Positions 26,283 to 35,772 of a DNA stretch of 64,000 nucleotides are shown piece by piece; positions within the stretch are counted from its first letter, which is position 1, and each line of letters begins with the position of its first letter. Where the stretch lies: contig WBMW01001277.1 of the NCBI GenBank assembly GCA_013396635.1, positions 124,001 through 188,000 on the forward strand. Reading direction: 5' to 3'. The notes beneath the pieces were generated by a model. The model ran no database searches and was not told the DNA's origin. It saw nothing but the letters and a program-made list of their open reading frames with translations. The stretch comes from Penelope pileata. Its lineage: Eukaryota; Chordata; Aves; Galliformes; Cracidae. The translations under genes and the position numbers were made by a program.

Positions 26283-26399
26283 TACTTGCCGAGGTGTTCC
26301 CTTCACACCACCCTCAGTGTCTGTAGTTGTTGGATTAGGGATATCAGGAGACACATTACTGCCTATTCCTTGCAGCATCATCTATTTATTAGCCTGTTG

Positions 26400-26570
26400 T
26401 CTGGGTTGTCTAATCCGTCTCTGAACCTGCTGATTCTTCTGGCCTTTACACCCTCCTGTGATGGCAGATACTCCAGATAGTTACTAACTGCTATGAAAAT
26501 AATTCTTTCCTTTCATTTATTCTAAATGAAGTTCTATTGCAAGAATGGAGTGTGCACCTATCCTTTCTTT
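26400..26570 (-). mobile_element. probable very old CR1/L3-like LINE fragment
   Basis: The order of phrases around cttctggcctttacaccc (26436), gatactccagatagttactaac, ttctttcctttcatttattc and gaagttctattgcaag resembles, at low identity, the reversed 3' region of ancient amniote CR1/L3 elements (a segment about a washed-out ttccacaggttaacta... box followed by cttcctttt and gttctaaa). This is pattern memory, not an alignment; the borders are guesses. Confidence 0.4.
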
Positions 26571-29040
26571 ACAAACAATTAGGTATTTAGGAGAGAACCT
26601 GTCTTTTTATGTAATGTTGCCAAGTTTCTTAAAACTTCTTCTTAGGCACTTTCTCAAAAATTTTTCAGATACTTACATATCCTACATGAACCAAATCATC
26701 CTTGTCTGCATGCTTGTTGACTTCTTCAAATAAACCTGGGACTTCCTTTAGCAGAAAGCTATTTCAACTCTTTCAAAACATGTGATAGGAGGTGTTAATT
26801 TCACTCTTCAGAGTGGTTTTCATCAACTTTTTCCAGCTGTGGAAGACAGACAGGCATATAGACATACAGACATAAGTTTCAGGATCACATTCCTAGAGCA
26901 GCACAACTGAAGCCTGGAATTACTGTCACCACCTGCTATTGCTTGCAGATCTCCTTCTTCAGTTACTCCCAATCACAGGCTCATCGTGTTCTTTAGACCT
27001 GGAATATCAATTCTAGGTTAATTATTGGGATTAGTTGTGATTACACAATTAATCTGAAATATTTTATGATATATAATAGTATCCCGGCACTCACAGGGCT
27101 GTATACTTTCCTGTGTACTTTGCATCTATGTTCACATGTACCATTCTGCCCAAAACTTCTGAGAAACCTATTATGACAGTTAAAGTAAAGCGAGCTCTGT
27201 AAATCTTAGCTAAGAAATTGAGGCCAGCAGTTTTCAGTAGAAGAAAAAGCACAGACGAGGAAATGCTATGTAGCTATTTTGCACTGTCATTCCAATAAAA
27301 ACATCAAACTGTGAGAAACTGCAGTGACAGAGGGACCAATTTTCAGTAGCAGTAACCTAACTCCGGGGAATTTACTTGATTTGGGAAACTGCAAGTAATA
27401 ATTTAGTAAGTGATATCCTTCTAATATTGTCAGTCAGTCTTCAGGCACTGTCCCTCATTCTCCCCTTTTTATTTTTCCCTGTTGTTGTCAAATAATTAAA
27501 AGTTGAAAACATGTCAGCTGTAGAAAATGCACTTTTATGCAAACTAGCATATGAAGTTCTGTGCATAGTGGTACTACAGATTATCATAGGGCTCTATGGT
27601 TATTCTCCATGCTGTTTTTTGTAGTTGTTTTCTTTTGTGAGGGAATTATAGGTGTAATAAATAGGTCTTGAAGGAGATTTGAAAGGCTATGTACTCCAGA
27701 TTTTTGCTTCGGGAAGGATCGACTGGACTTTGATCATTTCTGACCAATAAACCTAACCTAACCTGCTCTTTAAGTCAGGACTTTTCCTGTAGCTTTGCAG
27801 AAATTTTATCTCATTGCTTTGCAATCTTTGCAGTTCAAAAGATATTTTTCTCCAAACTTAATATCCCCTGCTGCAATTTAGGCTAATTATGTCACCACAA
27901 TGGAAATTGAGAACAGTTTATTCTCTTTCTCTCATCAATAGCCTTATATAATTGAAGGCTGATATGGAGTTCAGTTCAATCTTCTCAAGACTAAACAAAT
28001 CCTATGGTTTTTTTGTTTTGTTTTGGTTTTTTCATTTCTTTTCTTGTTTCTAGACCTTGGACCATCTGTCCAGTAATTTGCAACCTATTCCTACGTTCAT
28101 CCAGTTTATTCAGCTAGTTATTTGAATGCTATGCACTTACTGAATTGAATTCTCAGGTTTTTTGAGACAATTTTGAATTGTATTCCTGTCTTCTCAAGCG
28201 GCTGCAGCTGTCTGGGTTTGGTGTCATTGAGAATATACTAAATCAACTCTCTATTTCATCAACCAAGCAAGTAATGAAACTAGTAATTAATTTTTGACAT
28301 AGTACAAATCTGTACATGACCTCATTTGATATTACTTTTCCACACAGTACTTCATCTAAGTTGTGCTTTTCAATGAGTTTAATTTCCTTTTAAGTAAAAA
28401 TTTCTAGCTTTCTTGTGTTAAAGTCACATTGGTAGTTTCAGAAGCTTCGTTCAGGGCATCAGACAGAACTTATACCTATTTTCCGCTATTGGTAGATCTT
28501 ACTGTTTCAAATCAGAATAAATTCAGAGGACTTATTCTTGATAAACTGTTGGCTTGTACCTCTTATTCTTTTTTCCCCTTGCTCACAGATTGTTTGATGG
28601 ATATTATGTTTGAGAAAAGAACTCAAAATAATTCGTCAAAAAATTCCTAGGTAGTTCTTTATCCTTCTTTGAAAAGTGAACTATACTCATCCATTTCAGG
28701 TTCTCAAAGCTAATTATGAAAGACTATGAGGTTGCTCAAGCAAGTTTTCAAGTAAAATTAATAAGTTGTTACATTACAATTCATACTGTTTTAGGTAAAA
28801 ATGGTGTCCTTCCACTAACAAAATTAACTTTGGTTTATTTTCTTTCGTATACAGACTTTCTGCCTTGAAGCTGCTAGCATAAGGACTAGTGATGGAACAA
28901 ACTGTCTTTCAGACTAGCATGTCAAAAGTTTCAACAACTGTTTTATTCTGTTTTTTTTTTCTTTTTTTTTTTAATGTTGTGATAGAAATAAGATTACGAA
29001 TTTTAAAGCATCTGGAAGAATAATCCTGGTTTTCTACAAT

Positions 29041-29731
29041 GTTGTGGAAGAGAAATGGGCAACAGGTTTGAAACTTGTCGTCAACGGCAGGATAACAGAG
29101 GGCAATAGAGTTAATAGAGTTAAGTCCAGCTGGTGTCCCGTTACAAGTGGTGTCCCCCAGGGGTTGCTTCTGGGGCCCATCTTGTTTAATATCTTTATTG
29201 ATGACCTAGATGAAGGAACTGAGTGTACCCTCAGTAAGTTTACAGATGACACCAAGTTGGGAGGTAGTGTCGATCTGCCTGAGGGTAGGGAGGCCCTTCA
29301 GAGGGATCTGGATAGGCTGGATAACTGGGCTGAGGCCAACGGGATGAGTTTCAATAAGGCCAAGTGCCGGGTCCTGCACTTTGGCCACAATAACCCCATG
29401 CAACGCTATAGGCCTGGGGCCGAATGCCTTGAAGACTGTGCAGAGGAAAAGGACCTGGGGGTGTTGGTTGATGCTTGGCTGAACATGAGCCAACAGTGTG
29501 CCCAGGTGGCCAAGATGGCCAATGGCATCCCGGCCTGTATTAGAAATAGTGTGGCCAGCAGGAGCAGGGAGGTGATCATCCCCCTGTACTCAGCTCTGGT
29601 GCGGCTGCACCTCGAGTGCTGTGTTCAGCTTTGGGCCCCTCACTACAAGAAAGACATCAAGGCCCTGGAACGTGTCCAGAGAAGGGCAACAAAACTGGTG
29701 AGGGGTCTGGAGCACAAGTCTTATGAGGAGC
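29041..29731 (+). mobile_element. 5'-truncated CR1 LINE, upstream part (split by an LTR)
   Basis: Upstream part of a CR1 retrotransposon carrying the end of its reverse-transcriptase coding region. It starts abruptly after unrelated AT-rich DNA and is therefore 5'-truncated, as is usual for CR1. It ends at the 5 bp sequence GGAGC (29727-29731), which is repeated on the far side of the inserted LTR. The exact left border is uncertain by some tens of bases. Including the downstream part, about 1.1 kb of CR1 is present. Confidence 0.93.
29727..29731 (+). repeat. target site duplication, left copy (GGAGC)
   Basis: GGAGC directly before the TG that opens the LTR. It is part of the CR1 sequence and matches the copy at 30552-30556. 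Confidence 0.85.
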
Positions 29732-30069
29732 TGTAAGAGACCCTTTCGGAATCTTTTGTCTCAAAGCTTGCTGTGAGAACTCTTTTGTCTCAAAGTTTGC
29801 CCACCTGCCTGCTGCCCAAGGCTTGCAGACCAGGGGCAATGAGAGATAAGCAGCCACCAAATGGCCATCTAGCAGCCTTTCAGACTGGCGCCTTGAGGGA
29901 GGCAACTACCGAAGGGGACGTGCAAGCCCATCCGTGCCCGCTCCTGTGATACGTGACATACCTGGGTGCCCAGGAATGCTATGCTGGCTGAAAAGGAGGA
30001 TAAGACGACCCCTCCAATGGAGGAACGCGAGCTGCCTACCTGCTTCTGTCTGACTGATATCGGACTGAT

Positions 30070-30233
30070 ATCTGACCAATACCTGCCTGGTGCTGGTACG
30101 TCCTGCTGCCCTTCTACCTGATGCCTGCTTGTTGCCTCCTGCCTGATGCCTGATGATGTCTCCTGATGCCTGCTACCTGAAACCTGCTCCTGCTTCTCCT
30201 GATGTCTGCTCCTGCTTCACCTGCTGCCTGCTG
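30070..30233 (+). repeat. imperfect CCTG-rich tandem region within the LTR
   Basis: Phrases such as cctgatgcctg, tgctcctgctt and ctgctgcctg recur with irregular spacing. They probably arose by slippage inside the LTR and could be family-typical. Confidence 0.7.
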
Positions 30234-30255
30234 CCTGAGACCTGGCGGTCTCAGG
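30234..30255. other. inverted repeat inside the LTR
   Basis: CCTGAGACC (30234-30242) and GGTCTCAGG (30247-30255) with a 4 bp spacer, at the end of the CCTG-rich part of the LTR. Confidence 0.85.
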
Positions 30256-30551
30256 TGCTTGCTGCTGCTTCCCCCTGTGCTCTTGCTCCCTCACTTACAC
30301 ACAGGCCTGAAGATATTCCTGGACTCATAGAACAGCGTGGAATCTATGGTGGTGACTGTCCCCACTTTTTTATATGTAACCCTTGCTCTTACTTCCTATC
30401 TTTTACTGTCGCCTGCTTCCCCATCCCTCTCTCCCTCACTGACCAGAATTTCTATTAAACTGGTCGGACAACATTTGACCTCGTTTGTGCCTTAGTCTCA
30501 CTCCAGGTATATTAAAGAATCTCCCCTCACTCCAATAATTGGAGCGGGACA

Positions 30552-30556
30552 GGAGC
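30552..30556 (+). repeat. target site duplication, right copy (GGAGC)
   Basis: GGAGC directly after the CA that closes the LTR; CR1 sequence (agctgagggagctggg) continues from here. Removing one copy together with the LTR restores the normal CR1 order. Confidence 0.85.
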
Positions 30557-30964
30557 AGCTGAGGGAGCTGGGATTGTTTAGTCTGAAGAGGAGGCTCAAG
30601 GGAGACCTCATCACACTCTACAACTTCCTGAAGGGAGGTTGTGATGAGGAGGGGGTCGACCTCTCCTCCCAGATAACTAATGATAGGACAAGAAGGAATG
30701 GACACAAATTGTGCCAGGGGAAATTTAGATTAGGTACAAGAAAAAACTTTTTCTCTCAAAGAGTGGTCAGGCACTGGAATGGCCTGCCTAGGGAGGTGGT
30801 GGAGTCACTGTCCCTGACGTTGTTCAAGAAGTGTCTGGATGAGGTGTTAAGGGACATGATTTAGTAGCTTAGTGATATAGGAATGGTGATAGGAGGATGG
30901 TTGGACTAGATGATCTTGTAGGTCCTTTCCAACCTAGTGTTTCTATGATTCTATGATTCTATAA
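30557..30964 (+). mobile_element. CR1 LINE, downstream part with 3' end
   Basis: Continuation of the CR1 copy after the LTR. It holds the ORF2 tail (landmarks FSLKRRLKGDL, LYNFLKGG, HWNGLPREVVES, RDMI then stop at 30862), the short 3' untranslated region with ggactagatgatcttgtagg and ctttccaacct, and the octamer repeats that end avian CR1 elements (30941-30964). The intact 3' end and open frame indicate a moderately young copy. Confidence 0.94.
30941..30964 (+). repeat. CR1 3' terminal octamer repeat (TTCTATGA, about 3 copies)
   Basis: Two perfect TTCTATGA units and one variant (TTCTATAA). This short tandem end is the usual 3' terminus of CR1 LINEs and replaces a poly-A tail. Confidence 0.93.
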
Positions 30965-31390
30965 TAGCAGAGAAAGCTTTTTAGGTTCTCTTTGATGGGT
31001 CTTATTTCCTATCAGAATATTGTCTACTGATTCAGATTACCTACATGTATATATATGCATAAGAATGTGTGTAAAAATATATATATCCATAAATAGATTT
31101 CAGATACATATTATATATGTGTGTGTTTTTTTCTGGTGGAAGATGTAGTGAGGAACAACAATAAATCGCTAGGTAGCCAGAAGGCTTGGTGACAGCAATT
31201 TCTAATCAATAGCAGATTACCAGACTAAGCAGTGATACAGCATTTGAAATTGTGAACAAATATTTGAAAATACCCTGCCAGTATGAACAGTAGGAAATAT
31301 GTTTAGGAGTAAATTATGAAGGACCATTAGTACAATATTCTTAGACTATTCCATTGAAGTTGATCCACAATTGTTGTGTGTTAGGGAAAA

Positions 31391-31427
31391 AAGACAGACA
31401 GAGAGAAAGAGAGAAAGAAAGAAAAAG
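31391..31427 (+). repeat. GA-rich purine tract
   Basis: An almost pure purine stretch made of GACA, GAGA and GAAA units, without recognisable coding content. Confidence 0.8.
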
Positions 31428-31889
31428 TAGTAGGTTTGAGTCTGACCCCTTTCTGTCTCTTGCACTCATATACATATGCAGATGCTAGTAATACTGCAAT
31501 ACTGTGGAGTTGCCTTGATTACAGATAGGCTCATTGCACCTGTTTTAAATGAGATAAAGCTGGGGAGCAGATGCAGGATCAGGTAAGTGGTTCTGCATTC
31601 AGTCAGTTGAGACTCATCAGGTCTCATTAACTCAGGCTGCTCCTGAAAGGCACCGTACTGCTGAGCTGGCCCTAGAAATTAGCTAGCTGTGTTCACACAG
31701 CACTCTGCATGCATTAGTTAAGTCTATCTGACCTATGCTTGCTTTTTACTGAAGCAGCTTTAATGTCTCTACCCTATGTGATATTTAATCCAGAATTCAG
31801 GTTAAATCATCCTTGGTAATTGCCAATTCACTGCCTTTCTGGAGTGCGCTGCTAGAGTATCAGTTATCAGCTCTCTTGCACAGCTCTTC

Positions 31890-32200
31890 TTTTTCTATAC
31901 GTCCACCCCCTCCCTCTCACGCCCCTCTCCTGCTGTTCGCTCTCATTCCTGGTTTTCCCCTAGCCACCATACACCCATGACTTCTGTGCTTCCTTCCCCA
32001 GCTGTTTGAATCCACAAAATTGTGCTCCTAGGTTGTGTCAGGCTCAAGCTACGTTCATGCAGTTGTGCTGAGCCTGAAGCCTGCAGCCTCCTTAGACAAG
32101 TGCTGCAGGCTGTGCTGCAGCAGCAGCTGGCTGCTGGGGTAGGACGGAGGGGTGAGGGCACTGGGACAGGGATGGCTGCTCCCCTTCCAGAAAAGCTCAC
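31890..32200. other. GC-richer stretch of unknown origin
   Basis: A C-rich pyrimidine part (31900-31935) followed by CTG/CAG-rich sequence around 32075-32135 (tgctgcagcagcagctggct). Open frames on both strands overlap here without recognisable protein. It may be a decayed repeat. Confidence 0.45.
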
Positions 32201-33778
32201 ATCCAGTCTATAGTGGTACACTGGGCCTAGTTGGCCCTAGGGTTAACATGGCTGTGGCAGAAGATGATTTTGTTGTTCAGTGTGAGTAATGAGTATGATC
32301 ATTCTTTCAGGCTGTTCAGGGTTTGAGTGGTTGTTAGTTTGCGGATAGAGCTGCAGTTTGGAGGTGATTTGATAAACGTGCCCTCAGCCAGAAATTCTGT
32401 GTAATTCTGTGAATGTATAGAAATCTCTCTTAATGTACCTCTTATTTGACTTCAGTTGTTTGTGGCAAGCATCCTCCTGGAGAGGAACCAGGGTGATCTG
32501 ATTTCCATATGCGATGTCTCATGCTGTGGAAGACAGTTTGAAACATTTTTCTTTGATCTACAGTGAGGGTAGAAAACAACAAACCATCATTTCTCAAGGG
32601 AACTACCTTGGCATACATAGTGAATGAGTTCTAAGTACTTGTTATATCTTAATGCCTGCACTTCTGCAGCAGTGAAAGAATTCTAAAATTTTACAAACTG
32701 ATTAAGTTTTTTTCAGATTTTTGAAACTACTTTTTGTGTGTTTTGTTGTTTGTTTGTTTTGTTTTTGTTTTAAGAAATATAAGGTCATGCTCAAAGAAGT
32801 TAAAACAGCCCAATTTAGACCTACACCTGGAATAAAGCAGGAAAGATGAAATCCCCAAAATCATTCCATTGCTAAGAATTTTCTTAAAACAGAAAAAATG
32901 TACACATCTCTATTACCACAGTCTTAATAATGATCAATGTCACTGTTATTGGTGTTGCCCTTCTTTGGCATACTGTCTCAGCATTGCACAAATTTCAAAA
33001 TGACATATGCGTGACTTTAGGTACCTGTATACCAACAACTGTCATCCTCCATTCTTCACATGCCCATCTTCAGTAAAGCAACCCAGACATTTTATACTTC
33101 CTTTGACAGCTTGCTGCTGTTTTTCTGTTAGAACAGGGATCCTGTTTCTTTTGTCTTCTGAAATTTCCAGCACAAGGTGCAGACTGAAAGCAGGAGAGGA
33201 GAGTCATGGAAGCATAGCTGGCATAGCAGTGCTGCTGCTGCAGCACAGGTGAGAAGGGATCAGGCAGCATTGCCTACATAGTCCTCAGTACCCTTTCTGA
33301 AAAAGTAGCTGACAATATTTGGGCGTGCTGCAGCGTAGCTCTCAAACGTGTCAATGCTTCCAAGTTTTGTTTTGTTTTGCTTTGCTTCTAACTGGAATAT
33401 ATTATACTGTCATGGATAAATAAACTGATGTTGCTTTTAGCTAGTTCTCTGTGGCTGAGTGGTAGTGGCATCTGTTCTGCCTTGTGTAATATTTCTCTTT
33501 TATTTCTTAGCACAGTTGCCTGTTCCTGTTTTTATGATCCTTGTACCATGTTTCTAGGGAGTTCTTCAAGTATCTTGGACAATGATACAATATACATCTT
33601 TGCATTTTCTAATGTTTGGAATTAAGATATTTAAAAGGGTACTCTGCAGGGATAAAGTATAAACAGAAATAGTAGCTTCCTAAACTTTGTTTTCTTTCTT
33701 TCATATCTGATGAAGGAGTTGTTTGCTTCCACATGTAGTTTTCAAGAAAAGTAAACCTTTGGTCTTTTTTTTTTTTTT

Positions 33779-33789
33779 NNNNNNNNNNN
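33779..33789. other. assembly gap (11 N) inside a poly-T tract
   Basis: Eleven N bases flanked by 14 T on the left (33765-33778) and 22 T on the right (33790-33811). The true length of the homopolymer is unknown. The minus-strand open frame that runs through the gap (33609-33935) is an artefact. Confidence 0.98.
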
Positions 33790-35497
33790 TTTTTTTTTTT
33801 TTTTTTTTTTTGTCTGGTTAAAAAAACCACTGAGAGAAGGGTGCTTTCATAAGTGTATGTGATAATTTTCAAGAGAGTGGAAAGACTAAGGTCAAAAAGT
33901 TGAACAAGAAAAAATTGCCAAGATGATAGATACATTTTTCAGTAGCATAGATTGTAAAGTATCTCCCAGTTTTGCAGGCTGGTATTTGCAGAAAGCCAGT
34001 GACCTCAGTCTGGAGTCCTTCCAGGATTTAGCTCTTGAAGAACTGCTTGTCACAATCTAGCAATGCTCTCATTTCCATGGGGAGATACAAATCATTAATT
34101 TTTAAAAATGTAACACATTTGGAAACTCTTGTTTCCACCTCCCAATATGGCCTTTCAGTTGAACTGACTTTGTTATGGTAACAGCGAGAGGGAGAGATGG
34201 AGACAAGGGTCCAGATACATCTTCACAGCCTCCTAGTTAATTTGGGTTTATCACCTCTGGAGAATTGACTGCATCAATCCTTAGTTTATCCTTTATATGG
34301 TATGACATTTTCTTGCACTTTACTAGTTTACTGAGTAAAAAGTGAAAATATCACAGATCAGACAAGGGCAAATTTTCAAACATGTTCAATTTGAAAATAA
34401 TTATCCCATAAGTTTATATATATCTCTGTGTTGTGCTTCATGACAAATCGTGTGTCAATGCTAGTAAGATGGAAAAATACCTTACTGGCATGGAAGAAGT
34501 TAAAAATCAGTAAAAGGCTCAAAATCAAGTTGAATTAACTGGTAAGGATGAACATTTTGTATTAATGAATTGTTAGCAGGCAGTGCTATAAGCCCTTGGG
34601 TTTAGGAACTGAGGTCTGTGAATTCAAAAGAATTACCTCTCATGTTGAAAAACACTAAAAAAGGATGATATACATTCATCCTATCTTCAGAGTTACTTTT
34701 TCAGCCATGACTGATACTGATACAGAGCTGAATGTAGCAAATTTCTGAATATGGTCAGAATTTGTAATGCAAGGCAATATATAATACAATTTATCGTACT
34801 GCTAAGGCCCACCTTTTGCGGTACAAGGGAGAGCAAGAATATGAGAACAGTCTAGATAAAAACTGGAGGTAAGTCTAGTTCTCTCTGGAACTATGAAACT
34901 ATTTCATACAATTTTCATATTTGACAAAACACAGTGGCAACTAAGAGTAAATAAAAATATACTAGGAGAGACAGTATTATACCTGTTTTCATTCTTTTGT
35001 CTCAGTAGAAAGTTGACAGAGAACCAAGCTTTCTCTAAAGCAAAGAACAAGAGGAACAAAACAATCTATCACAAATCACAGAAAAATGTATCTTTGGAAA
35101 GATGACAGTATTTCAAACTTTATTTTCAAATATAATATAGAGAAGGGTATTTTCATTTTGACTTAATTACATTTATTTAAAAGTTGTTTTCATTGTTGTG
35201 AGGAATATTTATTATGTTCATAAGTGGGCTGTAATAATATCCCAAGAAATCCTCCTCCCGTTTTTCAACCACACTGGAACACTCAAATTCATTTCCCCTC
35301 AGGCTTCAATTACTCTTCAGTTGCAGAACAGAAATGGGAGAATGACCATTAATTCTGAGAATTGTTTTCCTTTGGTTCCATCTTTGTTATTGAAAAGGCC
35401 CATTGAAAAATCAATATGTATATCTATATCTACTTGTATACACGTGTATACTTAAATATACATATAAAGGGAATTATTAGTGCCTACTTTTATTATC

Positions 35498-35772
35498 ACA
35501 GAATTGTAGGGGTTGGAAGAGACCTCGAGAGATCATCGAGTCCAACCCCCCTGCCAGAGCAGGTTCCCTACAGCAGATTGCACAGGTAGGCGTCCAGGCG
35601 GGTCTTGAATATCTCCAGGGAAGGAGACTCCACACCCTCCCTGGGCAGCCTGTTCCAGTGCTCCGTCACCCGCACTGTGAAGAAGTTCTTCTGCATGTTG
35701 GTGCGGAACTTTCTGTGCTCCAGTTTAAGGCCATTGGCCCTTATTATGGTATTGTCCTTCCACTCTACAAGC
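35498..35772 (-). mobile_element. CR1 LINE 3' fragment, CR1-F-like
   Basis: On the plus strand it begins tcacagaattgtaggggttg and runs through gagtccaacccccctgcc, the segment around gtaggcgtccaggcgggtct (about 35586), cctgggcagcctgttccagt and the chctcacccgcactgtgaag-type region near 35665, ending near gtccttccactctaca. This is the reverse complement of a CR1 3' end, well preserved. From memory it matches the type that is very abundant in chicken (CR1-F). The minus-strand open frame at 35568-35774 is the ORF2 tail. About 275 bp are present, so the copy is severely 5'-truncated. Confidence 0.92.

Larger units (their letters stand above)
29732..30551 (+). mobile_element. solo LTR of an endogenous retrovirus-like element
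   Basis: An 820 bp block begins TGTAAGAGAC and ends GAGCGGGACA, so it has the TG...CA ends of a retroviral long terminal repeat. It is flanked on both sides by the direct repeat GGAGC (29727-29731 and 30552-30556), the duplicated target site. It interrupts a CR1 LINE cleanly. Two ATTAAA polyadenylation-like signals lie near the 3' end (30454-30459 and 30511-30516). The middle part (30070-30255) is rich in CCTG-type imperfect repeats and holds a 9 bp-arm hairpin at 30234-30255. No internal viral genes follow, so the provirus was presumably reduced to one LTR by recombination. A 5 bp duplication is common in class III (ERVL-like) elements, but I cannot name the family. Orientation is set by the polyadenylation-like signals and is less certain than the borders. 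Confidence 0.88.
29044..30864 (+). pseudogene. CR1 ORF2 fragment (reverse transcriptase C-terminal part), interrupted by an LTR
   Basis: Residues encoded from 29044 include SGVPQG (35-40), LGPILFNIFIDDLDEG (43-58), an FTDD motif (66-69) and DLGVLVDAWLNMSQQC, all typical of the CR1 polymerase. FTDD stands where CR1 elements normally have FADD, the metal-binding catalytic motif. The frame stays open to 29733. A stop codon (29734-29736) created by the first bases of the inserted LTR then ends it. After the LTR the same frame resumes at 30557 and stays open to a TAG at 30862-30864, where CR1 ORF2 normally ends. No start codon, endonuclease domain or 5' region is present, so this cannot encode a full protein. 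An unusual stretch of about ten residues (RITEGNRVN) lies between VVNG and VKSSW, where I would expect direct continuity. Confidence 0.88.

Noticed and set aside
27748..27765. Telomere-like units (cctaacctaacc)
   Set aside because: The unit is CCTAA rather than CCCTAA and there are only about three units; not a telomeric repeat.
33609..33935. 108-codon minus-strand open frame
   Set aside because: It runs through the N gap and a poly-lysine artefact of the T tract.
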